64,000 nt of DNA from the NCBI GenBank assembly GCA_002315435.1, contig DCFW01000005.1, positions 1 to 64,000 of the forward strand, given 5' to 3'. The notes beneath the pieces were generated by a model. It made no database searches. It was not told where the DNA came from and saw nothing but the letters and a program-made list of their open reading frames with translations. Of this stretch, positions 22,983 to 32,012 are shown in pieces. Origin of the DNA: Bacteroidales bacterium UBA1794. Its GTDB lineage: Bacteria; Bacteroidota; Bacteroidia; Bacteroidales; Bacteroidaceae. Position 1 is the first letter of the stretch. Each line of letters opens with the position of its first letter. The position numbers and the translations under genes were made by a program.

Positions 22983-25670
22983 ATGGCAGATACTAAAGAT
23001 ACATTGGTAGAGTTTGCTACTCAGATAAAAGAAGAGCGTAAGGTTGGAGCTAATACGGCGGATCGCCTTGGCTCTCTTCTTATTGCCATGATTAAAAATA
23101 CAAGCGTAGAGGAGCTTGCTAAAACATTTTTGAGAAAAGATCAGGAAGATGAAACATCCTTCCTGATAAAATTTCTTGCGGGTATTATCACACCATATAT
23201 AAAATCAAAAGATTTCACTTCTGGACAATTAGGTGCCGGCTATTCTTTATCCAATAAAGACGGCAAGTCCGTACTTGAGGTAGATGAACTTCTAGTACGC
23301 ATGAAAGCTGTTTTTACATCATTGGAGATTCGCAAATTAAGTTATGTGGGTGATAACTTGTTATTGTCTGCAGCAGGCTGTAAGATTGGTAAGGTCGAGG
23401 AAACAGACACTACATACAAATGTTACTTCCTAGCAGATGATGGTACAACAGCCACAACAAATGATTTTGTTGTAGGTGACCAGGCACGTTGTCAAACGTT
23501 CAATATCAAAGCAGGCAAATATACAGATGTTTCAAACAAGTACTATTGGCGATTAGTTACAGCCGTCGGAGATGATTACATTGAGTTGAGCAAAACCGAT
23601 TGTGACACGAATTCAGATGTGCCGGCTGCTGGTGATGCCTTGGTACAATTAGGTAACCGCACAGATGCATCACGGCAGAATGCAATGATGTTCGTTGTTA
23701 CAGGCGAGAATGCACCGGCATTCATTCAATACAAAAGTATTAGCTCTTATTCTTTGTCCGGGAAAGATCAAACAGTGATATCCCCTTCAGGCAATAAGTT
23801 CACAGGTTCGTTTAATCTTTCAACCGGTGGATCTGTTTTGGACTATGCCGATAATGCTGCGGATCAAGCTAAAAAAGATGCTCAAGGTTATGCTAATTCT
23901 GCTCTAGCAGGTGCAAAGCAATACGCAGATGCACAAATAAAGGTTCAGTCGGATTCTATTACTGAAACCGTTGGAAAGGTTGATACACTGAATAACCGAG
24001 TGAATACAGCAGAGGAGAAGCTTACTCCAACCGCAATAAATCTAGTCGTAGCAGAACAGACAGCAAACATAGCATCTTATATGAAAGGTAAAATGTTATA
24101 TCGTGACCCAACTTTTGCATCAGGAACGAATAACACAAGTATATATAATAACCAGGGTAACGGGGCTGTGTCTATTAGTAGAGTATCAGGAATAAGCGGT
24201 AACCCTAATAATAGCGGTTACTGCTTGAGCATTTCCACAAATGGCTACGCTTCACCGGGGCTTGGTGGTTTCTACTTTGCTAATCAATGTCGTGCAAATG
24301 CTATTTTCATCACAAGAATTATAGCTAATATCCCGGCAGGACATTCGATGCAATGGGCTTCAAACTCAACAGGAATCAACGGCAGTTGCAAATGGCTTAC
24401 TTCACAAGTCGGAACAGGTACTTGGAAAGAATACATATGTCAAGTTACATGTGGTTCGTCTGGCGATTTTAGTAGTACAAATTTCTTTTATTTAGATGGT
24501 TCAGCACCTGTAACATGGTATGTGGCTTATGCTACTGTATTTGATGTGACGGATGTAGATGATACTCCAACAAAAGCAGAATTGCAGGCAGGATTAACGG
24601 TACAGGCCGGAGGGCTTTCTTTATTTGGTAAAGTGATAGGACTTGCCGGAATAGTCACATTCAATTCACTAGACGGTGATTCACAAAACCGTATTATCAA
24701 TGCTGCGAATGCAGCTAATAATGCACAAGGTACAGCCAATACAGCAAATGATAAGGCTGGTGCAGCTCAAAGCAATTTAGATACACTTAACGGTAGATTA
24801 AGGGGTTTGGCGTTTACCGATAAAGCACTCGATGCAATGAGGAATGAAGGAATCATTGCCGGTGCTTATATGAATATGGCATACCTTGATGTGAAGACGA
24901 TTGTAGCAAATGGCATCAATGCACAAACCATTGATGCAAATAATGCAACATTCAAAAATCTTAATGTTGAAAATGCCACATTAAAGAATGTACAAATATC
25001 AGGCTCTATAAGAAGTCCGTTTTTATGGGTAGATGGAAATAATGTGCCAGCAGGTGGATATACATTAACCAATAACATAGCCCTACAAGGCACAAATATG
25101 ACTATAACTAGTTCCTTGGATAAAGTAGGCAAACGAGTTACTGTTTCGTCTGTAAGGTACCCTAATGGCAACTATATTGATGGCATTTATACCATTAAGG
25201 CAAGTGACGGCTCCCCTTTTTATGAAGATGGTATTGCCAAATCACAAATTACGATATCACGTGAAATCGTTGAACTCTTAGGATATGGAACTGAGACACA
25301 ATTTTTTGGATGGATCGTGCTGAATCGTAGAAATGTGTATACCGCTCATAAGTACGGCTATCAGCACCTAGTTATGTACGAGGGATATGTGAATGATGAT
25401 GGTAGTATGTATAAACATAAAAGCTTTGATGGTGGTGCAGTCTCATCGGTTAAGACAGGAGACGGCTATTATAGGGTAACCATACCAAGCACTCCGGTAA
25501 GCGAATATCTTGTTTTGCTGGGTAACTATTCTCATATATCAGGAGCAGGAAGATATGCTTCAGTATATAACAGACAGTCTACTTATTTTGAGGTGTATAC
25601 CGGTGACGACTCTACGTCCAACACTGGACCTTTCTATTTTCAAGTGATCAGCACAGCTGATTGGGTATAA
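22983..25670 (+). CDS. Tail fibre or receptor-binding protein
   Basis: 895 residues. The N-terminus (LVEFATQIKEERKVGANTADRLGSLLIAMI) is the pattern common to Bacteroidota phage fibres. The middle has Ala/Asn-rich heptad segments (AANAANNAQGTANTANDKAGAAQSNL) typical of trimeric fibres and a repeat-like ATFKNLNVENATLKNVQI just before the C-terminal tip. The gene starts 54 bp after the neck gene. It probably mediates attachment to host surface glycans or proteins. Confidence 0.7.
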   Translation: MADTKDTLVEFATQIKEERKVGANTADRLGSLLIAMIKNTSVEELAKTFLRKDQEDETSFLIKFLAGIITPYIKSKDFTSGQLGAGYSLSNKDGKSVLEVDELLVRMKAVFTSLEIRKLSYVGDNLLLSAAGCKIGKVEETDTTYKCYFLADDGTTATTNDFVVGDQARCQTFNIKAGKYTDVSNKYYWRLVTAVGDDYIELSKTDCDTNSDVPAAGDALVQLGNRTDASRQNAMMFVVTGENAPAFIQYKSISSYSLSGKDQTVISPSGNKFTGSFNLSTGGSVLDYADNAADQAKKDAQGYANSALAGAKQYADAQIKVQSDSITETVGKVDTLNNRVNTAEEKLTPTAINLVVAEQTANIASYMKGKMLYRDPTFASGTNNTSIYNNQGNGAVSISRVSGISGNPNNSGYCLSISTNGYASPGLGGFYFANQCRANAIFITRIIANIPAGHSMQWASNSTGINGSCKWLTSQVGTGTWKEYICQVTCGSSGDFSSTNFFYLDGSAPVTWYVAYATVFDVTDVDDTPTKAELQAGLTVQAGGLSLFGKVIGLAGIVTFNSLDGDSQNRIINAANAANNAQGTANTANDKAGAAQSNLDTLNGRLRGLAFTDKALDAMRNEGIIAGAYMNMAYLDVKTIVANGINAQTIDANNATFKNLNVENATLKNVQISGSIRSPFLWVDGNNVPAGGYTLTNNIALQGTNMTITSSLDKVGKRVTVSSVRYPNGNYIDGIYTIKASDGSPFYEDGIAKSQITISREIVELLGYGTETQFFGWIVLNRRNVYTAHKYGYQHLVMYEGYVNDDGSMYKHKSFDGGAVSSVKTGDGYYRVTIPSTPVSEYLVLLGNYSHISGAGRYASVYNRQSTYFEVYTGDDSTSNTGPFYFQVISTADWV

Positions 25671-25705
25671 AGGATTTATTATTAACAATTTAAAATATAA
25701 ACATT

Positions 25706-26041
25706 ATGGATTTAAACATCACAAAAGAGACAAACAACAAGGATGCAAATGTAACACTTAATGGCATTGATTATGCTTTAGAGTATACTGTTGATTCAAC
25801 GGACTCAAGCAAGCCACAGCTAACGTACTTGAAAAGTACGATCTCAGATAAAATAGGAGATGCTAAAGTAAATGTTGGAAATATTATTCTCAATTATGGG
25901 AATGTTCGCATTGAGAATCTTATTTACACAAACAATTTAGCGCAGTACTTTATAGATTTTCAGGCAATTCTAAAAGACATCTTAGGTGTAGCCGGGGCAA
26001 CAGAAAGTGCAAGTCCAGGAGCAGACAACACAACGAAGTAA
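25706..26041 (+). CDS. Hypothetical phage protein between fibre and holin
   Basis: 111 residues, acidic, no recognised domain (TLNGIDYALEYTVDSTDSSKPQLTYLK). It could be a small fibre-associated or chaperone protein by position. The 35-bp gap ahead of it holds no terminator. Confidence 0.45.
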   Translation: MDLNITKETNNKDANVTLNGIDYALEYTVDSTDSSKPQLTYLKSTISDKIGDAKVNVGNIILNYGNVRIENLIYTNNLAQYFIDFQAILKDILGVAGATESASPGADNTTK

Positions 26042-26075
26042 TCAACAACACAAACACATTATAAAACACGACATT

Positions 26076-26552
26076 ATGAATTTACTTTTTATTTCCTACC
26101 TCTTTTCTGGGGATTATCACAAAATGGCAATATGGTTGTTAGTTGCAGCCATATTGGCTATTATTCCAAATATTGCTAGTGTCATTGACCTTAAGACTGG
26201 CATTAATGCAAGCAAACGTTTAGGTATTTTCAAAACAACATCGTTTGGATTACGGCAGACAATCTCTAAAGACAGAGACTATCTCATGTATTTCTTTCTT
26301 CTGTTCTTGATTGACTGTTGCTTAAGTTTCTTCATTGATTTTCCGGTGTTATGCATTTTATGTGCAGTAGCTGAAACCATAATAGAGGTGATATCAATTC
26401 GAGAGAATCTAAGCAAAGGGCAAACGAACAATCATGATCCCATAGCATTAATGCAGACAATCGCCACTGCTTACGGTGATGACAAAGCACAAAGGATATT
26501 TGACATTATAAAAGACAAGACAAATGAAAGCAAGTCAACTACTGATCAATAA
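26076..26552 (+). CDS. Holin
   Basis: 158 residues from the ATG at 26076. It has three or so hydrophobic segments (KMAIWLLVAAILAIIPNIASVIDL, YLMYFFLLFLIDCCLSFF, VLCILCAVAETIIEVI) and a charged C-terminus, as in the large Bacteroidota phage holins (toxin secretion/phage lysis holin type). It overlaps the lysozyme gene by 29 bp. It would open the inner membrane at lysis. Confidence 0.75.
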   Translation: MNLLFISYLFSGDYHKMAIWLLVAAILAIIPNIASVIDLKTGINASKRLGIFKTTSFGLRQTISKDRDYLMYFFLLFLIDCCLSFFIDFPVLCILCAVAETIIEVISIRENLSKGQTNNHDPIALMQTIATAYGDDKAQRIFDIIKDKTNESKSTTDQ

Positions 26553-26952
26553 GTTAAAAGTGTTTGAGGGCTGTGAGCTTGTAGCCTATCAAGATGCCGT
26601 CGGTGTGTGGACTATTGGTATAGGTCATACGGCAGGAGTGAAAAAAGGGCAGACGGTCACTTTACACCAGGCAGAAGTACTGTGTAAAGGTGACTTACTA
26701 AAAGTTGAAACCTATCTCAATAGTTTGAAGATATCCTTTACGCAAGGTCAATTCGATGCGTTGTGTGATTTTGCTTTTAATTTGGGTATAGGGGCATTAG
26801 GCAATAGTACACTGTTAAGGAAAATCCGGATTAATATAAATGACAAAACAATACCTAGTGAATTTGTTCGCTGGGTACATGCCGGTGACAAAGTATTGCC
26901 GGGATTGGTTAAACGTCGTGATTGGGAGGCAATGAGATGGCAACAAAAATAA
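26524..26952 (+). CDS. Phage lysozyme (GH24 endolysin)
   Basis: 142 residues. Catalytic layout E15, D24, T30 (FEG, YQD, WTIGIGHT) has the same spacing as T4 lysozyme E11-D20-T26. QFDALCDFAFNLGIGALGNSTLL and the closing PGLVKRRDWEAM are family hallmarks. No signal peptide is present, so export depends on the holin. It overlaps the spanin candidate by 16 bp. Confidence 0.93.
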   Translation: MKASQLLINKLKVFEGCELVAYQDAVGVWTIGIGHTAGVKKGQTVTLHQAEVLCKGDLLKVETYLNSLKISFTQGQFDALCDFAFNLGIGALGNSTLLRKIRININDKTIPSEFVRWVHAGDKVLPGLVKRRDWEAMRWQQK

Positions 26953-27476
26953 GAATCATATTGGTAGCAGTCTTAATGGCTGCTACCTTCCTTTGCTCTT
27001 GCAGGAGCAAAGAATCGGTAACTAAGGAAACATCTGTGTCTCAAACAGAAACACATCTTTCATTAAAGGATAGTACTACACATTCAAATACCTTCGTTTC
27101 TTCAGATACTACATATAGTAATGAAGAGACAACCATTCATCAAGTTGTGTATGATACTAGTAAAAAGGACAGTGTTGGCAATTGTCCTATACTATCTGTT
27201 ACCGATGTCAACGCAAAGAAACATTCTGGTTCTAAAGGTAAGAAAGAGCAAGTCTTAACTTCTACTAAAGTGCAAAATACGAAACAGGTCGAGAAACAAA
27301 AGACAGTTGATAAGAAGAATGATTCTCAAAAGATAATTTCGTCTGTAAAAGAAGTGGACCATTTGATAAGGAACATTTTATTGCTTGTATCGTTTATTGT
27401 TATTGTATTTCTTTTTGTTAGGTATCGATTGAATTTATTGGATCTTGTAAAGAAACTAACGAAACTATTTATATAA
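26937..27476 (+). CDS. Putative unimolecular spanin (lipoprotein with C-terminal membrane anchor)
   Basis: 179 residues from ATG 26937. An N-terminal signal with lipobox L-C-S-C places a lipidated C22 in the outer membrane. A long Ser/Thr/Lys-rich hydrophilic stretch follows, then a C-terminal membrane segment (NILLLVSFIVIVFLFVRYRL). Both anchors in one polypeptide right after holin and lysozyme is the defining layout of u-spanins, which fuse inner and outer membranes in the last lysis step. Family identity cannot be shown by sequence alone. Confidence 0.65.
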   Translation: MATKIRIILVAVLMAATFLCSCRSKESVTKETSVSQTETHLSLKDSTTHSNTFVSSDTTYSNEETTIHQVVYDTSKKDSVGNCPILSVTDVNAKKHSGSKGKKEQVLTSTKVQNTKQVEKQKTVDKKNDSQKIISSVKEVDHLIRNILLLVSFIVIVFLFVRYRLNLLDLVKKLTKLFI

Positions 27477-27478
27477 AC

Positions 27479-27561
27479 AGCTATTCGCATGGCGCGCCCA
27501 AAGGTACAAATACCTTAATCCGATTCTAACGGATTGCACCATGCGAATAGCTATTTTTTTT
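27479..27561 (+). terminator. Branched terminator at the end of the lysis cassette
   Basis: Closing stem AGCTATTCGCATGG (27479-27492) with CCATGCGAATAGCT (27539-27552), 14 perfect pairs, then A and eight T. Within it are two small hairpins: AAGGTA/TACCTT (27501-27516) and AATCCG/CGGATT (27517-27535). The result is a three-way-junction-like terminator 3 nt after the spanin stop. It separates late genes from cargo block 2. Confidence 0.85.
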
Positions 27562-27615
27562 GTTTTAATTAGGCATTACAAAAGTAATAAAATATTTTGT
27601 TGTAGTAAAATTATC

Positions 27616-27623
27616 TATCTTTG
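27616..27623 (+). promoter_or_regulatory. -7 box of the SIR2 gene promoter
   Basis: TATCTTTG fits TAnnTTTG, with TTTG at 27596-27599 upstream (spacing 16, shorter than usual). Transcription would begin near 27630 and leave a leader of over 200 nt before the ATG at 27865. The leader shows no strong hairpin. This gives cargo block 2 its own expression. Confidence 0.5.
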
Positions 27624-27864
27624 TATTGTTAATTCAGCTTTATTGTAATTAAAAAGTGTATCGCCATATTTCTTGTTTTAGTCGTTCTATTAGTCTATTC
27701 CCAAGCATCTCGTTGTTTTACTCTAAGAAGATTATACCATTACTTAAATCAATTGTGCTATAAAAGTTATTACATTAAGTATAATATTTGTGATAAAATT
27801 TATAGTGAAATTATTCAATAATTTGGGAAAAAGTGTTTTATTTGCAAATAAAAACACTCATATT

Positions 27865-30438
27865 ATGGAAAATGATTTAAAGCATAAGGAAAAAACAATA
27901 GCAGATTTAGTTAGATTCCTGAAACTAAGACCGGATGATGCTTCTAAATATTCTTTATTGATAGGTTCAGGATGTTCGATAACTTCAGGCGTTAGAAGTG
28001 GAGAATCTTTAATAAAGGAATGGAAAAAAAAAGTATTAGAAGAATCTGGGAAATATAGAGAAGGTATGGATATTGATTCTTTCCTGAAAAAAGAAGAGAA
28101 TGACTGGTATGACGATAAGAATGCATATTCCACTCTTTTTGAAAAGAGATTCGATTTACAGAGTCAAAGACGAGCATTTGTAGAAAGTGAAGTATCTAAA
28201 GCAATTCCATCTATAGGTTATGCATATTTGGTGAAATTAATAGAAGGAAAATTTTTTAATACTATTTTCACTACTAATTTTGATGATTTATTGAATGAAG
28301 CATTTTACAGATTCTCGAATGTAGATAAAAGACCATTAGTTTGTGCCCATGACTCCGCGATATCAAGTGTTACAGTTACATCTAAGCGGCCTAAAATAAT
28401 AAAACTTCATGGAGATTATTTATTTGAAGATATAAAAAGTACTTCAAGAGAAACCGAATCTTTACAAGCAAATATGAAAAATAAATTTATAGAATTTGCA
28501 AAAGATTATGGATTGATAGTAGTCGGATATGCTGGTAACGATAGATCAATAATGGATATTTTGGTTTCATTGTTAAAGAAAGAGGATTATTTTAGGAGTG
28601 GAATTTATTGGTGTATCAAAGATGATGCGGCAATTTCAGATGAATTAAAGAGACTTCTGTGGAAAGATCGGGTTTATTTTGTTAAAATAGATGGATTTGA
28701 TGAACTAATGGCAGAGCTTAATAAAGAGCTAAATGAAGGAGCGTTACCTATTGATAATGCAATGTTGAGTAGTGAAAATCAGCAAAAATTAATTAAGAGT
28801 TTAACCTCAAATGAAGTGGTTCGACAATATAAGTCAAAAATTATACAAGAAGATTGTCAAAAGTTACAAAAACAATTAAAGAAGAATATGTTTGAGAATT
28901 TCCTTAGACAGACAGATTTTGGTACAGAAAAAAATGAAAATAGAAAAGGATCTGATAGGGCTAAAAGGAAAAATGGCTATCCTGATTTAAGTGATGCTGA
29001 AAAAGAGGGAATAACCGATGTAAGGATTTCGTTTGTAGAGGATGATATCGTCGCAGTGAAAAATAAAATTGAATTGAGTTTGCAGAAGAATATAATGGAT
29101 TCTCGATATAAAATATATTTATTACAGATGAAGTTGGATTTGATCAAATCTAGTAAATATAATTATGATGATTATAAAAATACATTAGATGAACTTATTA
29201 GAATTGATCCATATTCTGAAAAATATTATATAAATGCTATTAATACTTTTAATAAAATAGATATAAAGTTATCATATATCGATAAAATAATGAGTATATA
29301 TCCCAATGATTATTTTCTGTATCTTAGAAAGGCTTTGATATATAGTGATATATATAAATCAGTAGCAGATAAAAGTGAAATTCAGATAGATAAAGTGGTA
29401 AGTTACTTCAATAAAAGTATAGAATTAAATGGTAGCATATCTAATGATGCTTGGGTGAAATTATGTGATTTTTATGGCATGATATATAAGAATGATAAAG
29501 ACAAATTAATCTCTGGGATAAAAGAATTATTGCCTATCTATGAGAAACAGGATAAGTATCATCCAAATTATTTAAAAGTGTGTTCTAGTAATTATAAGAT
29601 ATTGCATTTTGACATAGAAAATCAATTGAAGGATGGATATGATTTTGCAAAGAAATCAGATAGTTCTAGTAGGGTTGAATCTGTTTTGATACTTCTTTTG
29701 AAGTATTTAAAAGGTGAAAGTAAAAAAACAGATTTGGATAGTTATATGGAAGATTATGAAAAATGCTTTATACCATCGTCTGACTATTTAATAGAAAAGG
29801 CAACAATATTAGCGGAATTAAATAACAAAATTCATGAAGCTATAGAGATATTAGAAAAGATTGATAATGGAATGGTATATGGTTATTTAATACGTTTATA
29901 TTCTATAACGAAACAGAAGGATAAAGCAAAAGAACTTGTTGATAAATTTGGTGACTTAGATTTTGATCTTATTGTTTCGTATTATTTAGATTTTGGAATG
30001 TATGATGAGCTTGTAAAAACTCTTGATAAGTATTGGGCGGAATCAAATCCTGTCGATTTTGTGTCATTTATTTCTTATTCATATGCAAAAATTCAACTAA
30101 ATGATTCTTCGATTTTTAAGCAGATAAAAAAATATTATGATAACCCAATTACTTGTTTACCTGAAATTATGATTAATTATTTCATTGCAGATGAAATGTA
30201 TAACAAGCGAATTGATAAGAATAAGATAAAGAGTAAGATAATAGATAAAGGAACATATATAGATAGTGTTCTTGGGGCTGCATATTCTCTTATTGGTGAC
30301 GAGAACAATGCTTTTATTCATATACAAAACGCTATATATAAGGATGCTTTATTAAAATATTCTGTTAGAGATTGGCCAGCATTTAAAAAATATAGAGAAA
30401 ATCCTAAATTCAAAAAAATAGTAGGACTAGATGTGTGA
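27865..30438 (+). CDS. SIR2-domain protein with long helical-repeat C-terminus, defence candidate
   Basis: 857 residues from ATG 27865; a GTG at 27790 would add 25 hydrophobic residues. Residues 30-300 are a SIR2-like NAD-binding domain: GSG (34-36), TTNFDDLL (N138, D140), KLHGD (H182), VVGYAGND (221-226). The remaining 500 or so residues are Lys/Glu/Tyr-rich helical repeats of TPR type. This resembles defence-associated sirtuins, which deplete NAD+ when infection is sensed. Base composition is more AT-rich than the virion genes, suggesting separate acquisition. Antiphage function is inferred. Confidence 0.75.
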   Translation: MENDLKHKEKTIADLVRFLKLRPDDASKYSLLIGSGCSITSGVRSGESLIKEWKKKVLEESGKYREGMDIDSFLKKEENDWYDDKNAYSTLFEKRFDLQSQRRAFVESEVSKAIPSIGYAYLVKLIEGKFFNTIFTTNFDDLLNEAFYRFSNVDKRPLVCAHDSAISSVTVTSKRPKIIKLHGDYLFEDIKSTSRETESLQANMKNKFIEFAKDYGLIVVGYAGNDRSIMDILVSLLKKEDYFRSGIYWCIKDDAAISDELKRLLWKDRVYFVKIDGFDELMAELNKELNEGALPIDNAMLSSENQQKLIKSLTSNEVVRQYKSKIIQEDCQKLQKQLKKNMFENFLRQTDFGTEKNENRKGSDRAKRKNGYPDLSDAEKEGITDVRISFVEDDIVAVKNKIELSLQKNIMDSRYKIYLLQMKLDLIKSSKYNYDDYKNTLDELIRIDPYSEKYYINAINTFNKIDIKLSYIDKIMSIYPNDYFLYLRKALIYSDIYKSVADKSEIQIDKVVSYFNKSIELNGSISNDAWVKLCDFYGMIYKNDKDKLISGIKELLPIYEKQDKYHPNYLKVCSSNYKILHFDIENQLKDGYDFAKKSDSSSRVESVLILLLKYLKGESKKTDLDSYMEDYEKCFIPSSDYLIEKATILAELNNKIHEAIEILEKIDNGMVYGYLIRLYSITKQKDKAKELVDKFGDLDFDLIVSYYLDFGMYDELVKTLDKYWAESNPVDFVSFISYSYAKIQLNDSSIFKQIKKYYDNPITCLPEIMINYFIADEMYNKRIDKNKIKSKIIDKGTYIDSVLGAAYSLIGDENNAFIHIQNAIYKDALLKYSVRDWPAFKKYRENPKFKKIVGLDV

Positions 30439-30575
30439 TTACAAGGAAAGAACTTGATAGATTTACTAATGGCAGTCACGAAATGTTTCGACTTTGTGGC
30501 ATAATGAAAATAATTTTCAACTTGTTGTTAAGTAAGAATGATTTGTTGAATTTATTTGAAAATGATAGGATATGA
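30435..30575 (+). CDS. Possible 46-residue protein overlapping the SIR2 gene end
   Basis: GTG at 30435 overlaps the upstream TGA as GTGTGA. The frame reads through VITRKELDRFTNGSHEMFR and LCGIMKIIFNLLLSKNDLL to a TGA. It could be a coupled small partner or the relic of a longer gene. No known family. Confidence 0.25.
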   Translation: MITRKELDRFTNGSHEMFRLCGIMKIIFNLLLSKNDLLNLFENDRI

Positions 30576-30653
30576 TGTTAAAATAGAATACAAAACCATA
30601 ATAGGATTATTTCTTTACTTAAAATAATCTTATTATTTTTATTATATTTTTAC

Positions 30654-30661
30654 TATTTTTG
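30654..30661 (+). promoter_or_regulatory. -7 box before the lipoprotein gene
   Basis: TATTTTTG fits TAnnTTTG about 80 bp ahead of the ATG at 30742. The surrounding 30576-30741 stretch is AT-rich with no other gene. No good TTTG box is seen 19-21 nt upstream. Confidence 0.4.
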
Positions 30662-30741
30662 TGGTAATTAAAATATGGCTGCACACATATGTTTAATTTA
30701 GCAAGAAGATTATGTGCAGATAATCATCTATTAAAATGTAT

Positions 30742-31362
30742 ATGAAAAAAATTATTTATCTTTTACTTTTTATAGGCTTCACATCCTGTAGTAGCAATAA
30801 AGCCAGAAATGATGCCGCTAGTACAGCCGATTCTATTCGTGTTTCTGATTCTACTGCCGCGTTAGCTGCAGAAGCTGCGGCGGTAGAAGCTGCAGGAGGA
30901 TCTAATGCATCAAACGCATCGTCAAAAGGAAACGTTTCTAATAATTGGGAGTATACCAGCGATGAAGATGAAATGTCTGGAAAGAAAAGTTACTATGCAA
31001 GTTGTACATCAAAGAACATGGTAGAGTTTAGTTTCCCTTATGATGGAGGGAGTAATTTATTTATTAGTATTCGTAAAAGTCCTAAATATGGGCATGATGT
31101 TTATATTAAGATTAGCAAAGGACAATTCAATAGTGATATAGATGGCGAAAGTATTTTAGCAAGATTCGACAAAGGAGCTATAAAAAGATTTTCTTGCTCA
31201 ACATCTTCAGATGGATCTGCAGATGTACTATTTGTAGATAATTGGAGATTATTCTTGAAGAATTTGAAGAAATCTAAGACCTGTAAGATACAATGTTCAT
31301 TTTATCAGGAAGGTGATCAAACCTTTTCTTTTGACATTGGCGGATTAACGTGGAATCATTGA
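30742..31362 (+). CDS. Prophage-encoded lipoprotein
   Basis: 206 residues from the MKK start at 30742. Signal peptide with lipobox F-T-S-C, lipidated C16. A low-complexity linker rich in Ala/Ser/Asn (about 35-70) precedes a beta-rich globular domain (VEFSFPYDGGSNLFISIRKSP). Surface lipoproteins expressed from prophages often block superinfection or change host surface traits; this fits the place in cargo block 2 but is not shown. Confidence 0.65.
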   Translation: MKKIIYLLLFIGFTSCSSNKARNDAASTADSIRVSDSTAALAAEAAAVEAAGGSNASNASSKGNVSNNWEYTSDEDEMSGKKSYYASCTSKNMVEFSFPYDGGSNLFISIRKSPKYGHDVYIKISKGQFNSDIDGESILARFDKGAIKRFSCSTSSDGSADVLFVDNWRLFLKNLKKSKTCKIQCSFYQEGDQTFSFDIGGLTWNH

Positions 31363-31415
31363 GAAATAATGCACATAACTGATAAATATATTGTTGAATG
31401 TTATAAATAATAATT

Positions 31416-31979
31416 ATGGGAATATTTATTTCACTAGTCATTGCTCTTGCTTTTTTCTTAGTTTTAATCATAATTGCTTCATCATATTTTAAGAGTACAG
31501 GAAAAATTTATCTTGCAGAAGATGCCCCTGTAGAGTTACCGAAAGAAAAAAGAATTTATAAGAATCTAAAGCCTATAGGGAATTACGTAGGTGGGCATCC
31601 ATATATTGATGATTTCATCCAGGATGTAAAGTATAAAATTGAAGATGGAGATATTATTCTCTATTCTTATAGATCCGCAGGCTTTGGAAATTATAAAGAG
31701 GTCGCTCGTATTGCTATCACAAGCATTAATAACGTGGAAATCAAAGATGCGTCACAAATTCATCGTGAAGTGACTCTTGGGCGATTACTTTTAGTTGGGA
31801 TCTTTTCTTTGGCATGGAGAAAGAAGAAAGTAGATGAAATGTCCTTTGTTGTTATTGACTGGTCTTTAGGTAAATTCAGCAATCAAACAACTTTCGTTTT
31901 TGAGGGAGATTCTGCAATGCAGAAGGCAAATATTGTGAGGAATAATCTCATTCGTAATTATCAAAAAGGACTTGATTGA
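31416..31979 (+). CDS. Single-span membrane protein of cargo block 2
   Basis: 187 residues. An N-terminal membrane helix (IFISLVIALAFFLVLIIIASSYF) is followed by a cytoplasmic domain of mixed strands and helices (IEDGDIILYSYRSAGFGNYKEVARIAI). I recognise no family. Only 53 bp separate it from the lipoprotein and 33 bp from the TPR-DUF2971 gene, so the three are likely one transcript. Confidence 0.6.
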   Translation: MGIFISLVIALAFFLVLIIIASSYFKSTGKIYLAEDAPVELPKEKRIYKNLKPIGNYVGGHPYIDDFIQDVKYKIEDGDIILYSYRSAGFGNYKEVARIAITSINNVEIKDASQIHREVTLGRLLLVGIFSLAWRKKKVDEMSFVVIDWSLGKFSNQTTFVFEGDSAMQKANIVRNNLIRNYQKGLD

Positions 31980-32012
31980 TTTAAAGTATGTTCATTTAAA
32001 AATTATATTATT

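Noticed and set aside
22983..25670. Diversity-generating retroelement target in the tail fibre, as known from some Bacteroides phages
   Set aside because: I found no reverse transcriptase gene, template repeat or accessory gene in the window.
27491..27498. GGCGCGCC 8-bp palindrome in the branched terminator
   Set aside because: It is a restriction-site-like word lying partly in the loop and partly in the stem; there is no sign of engineering or of function of its own.
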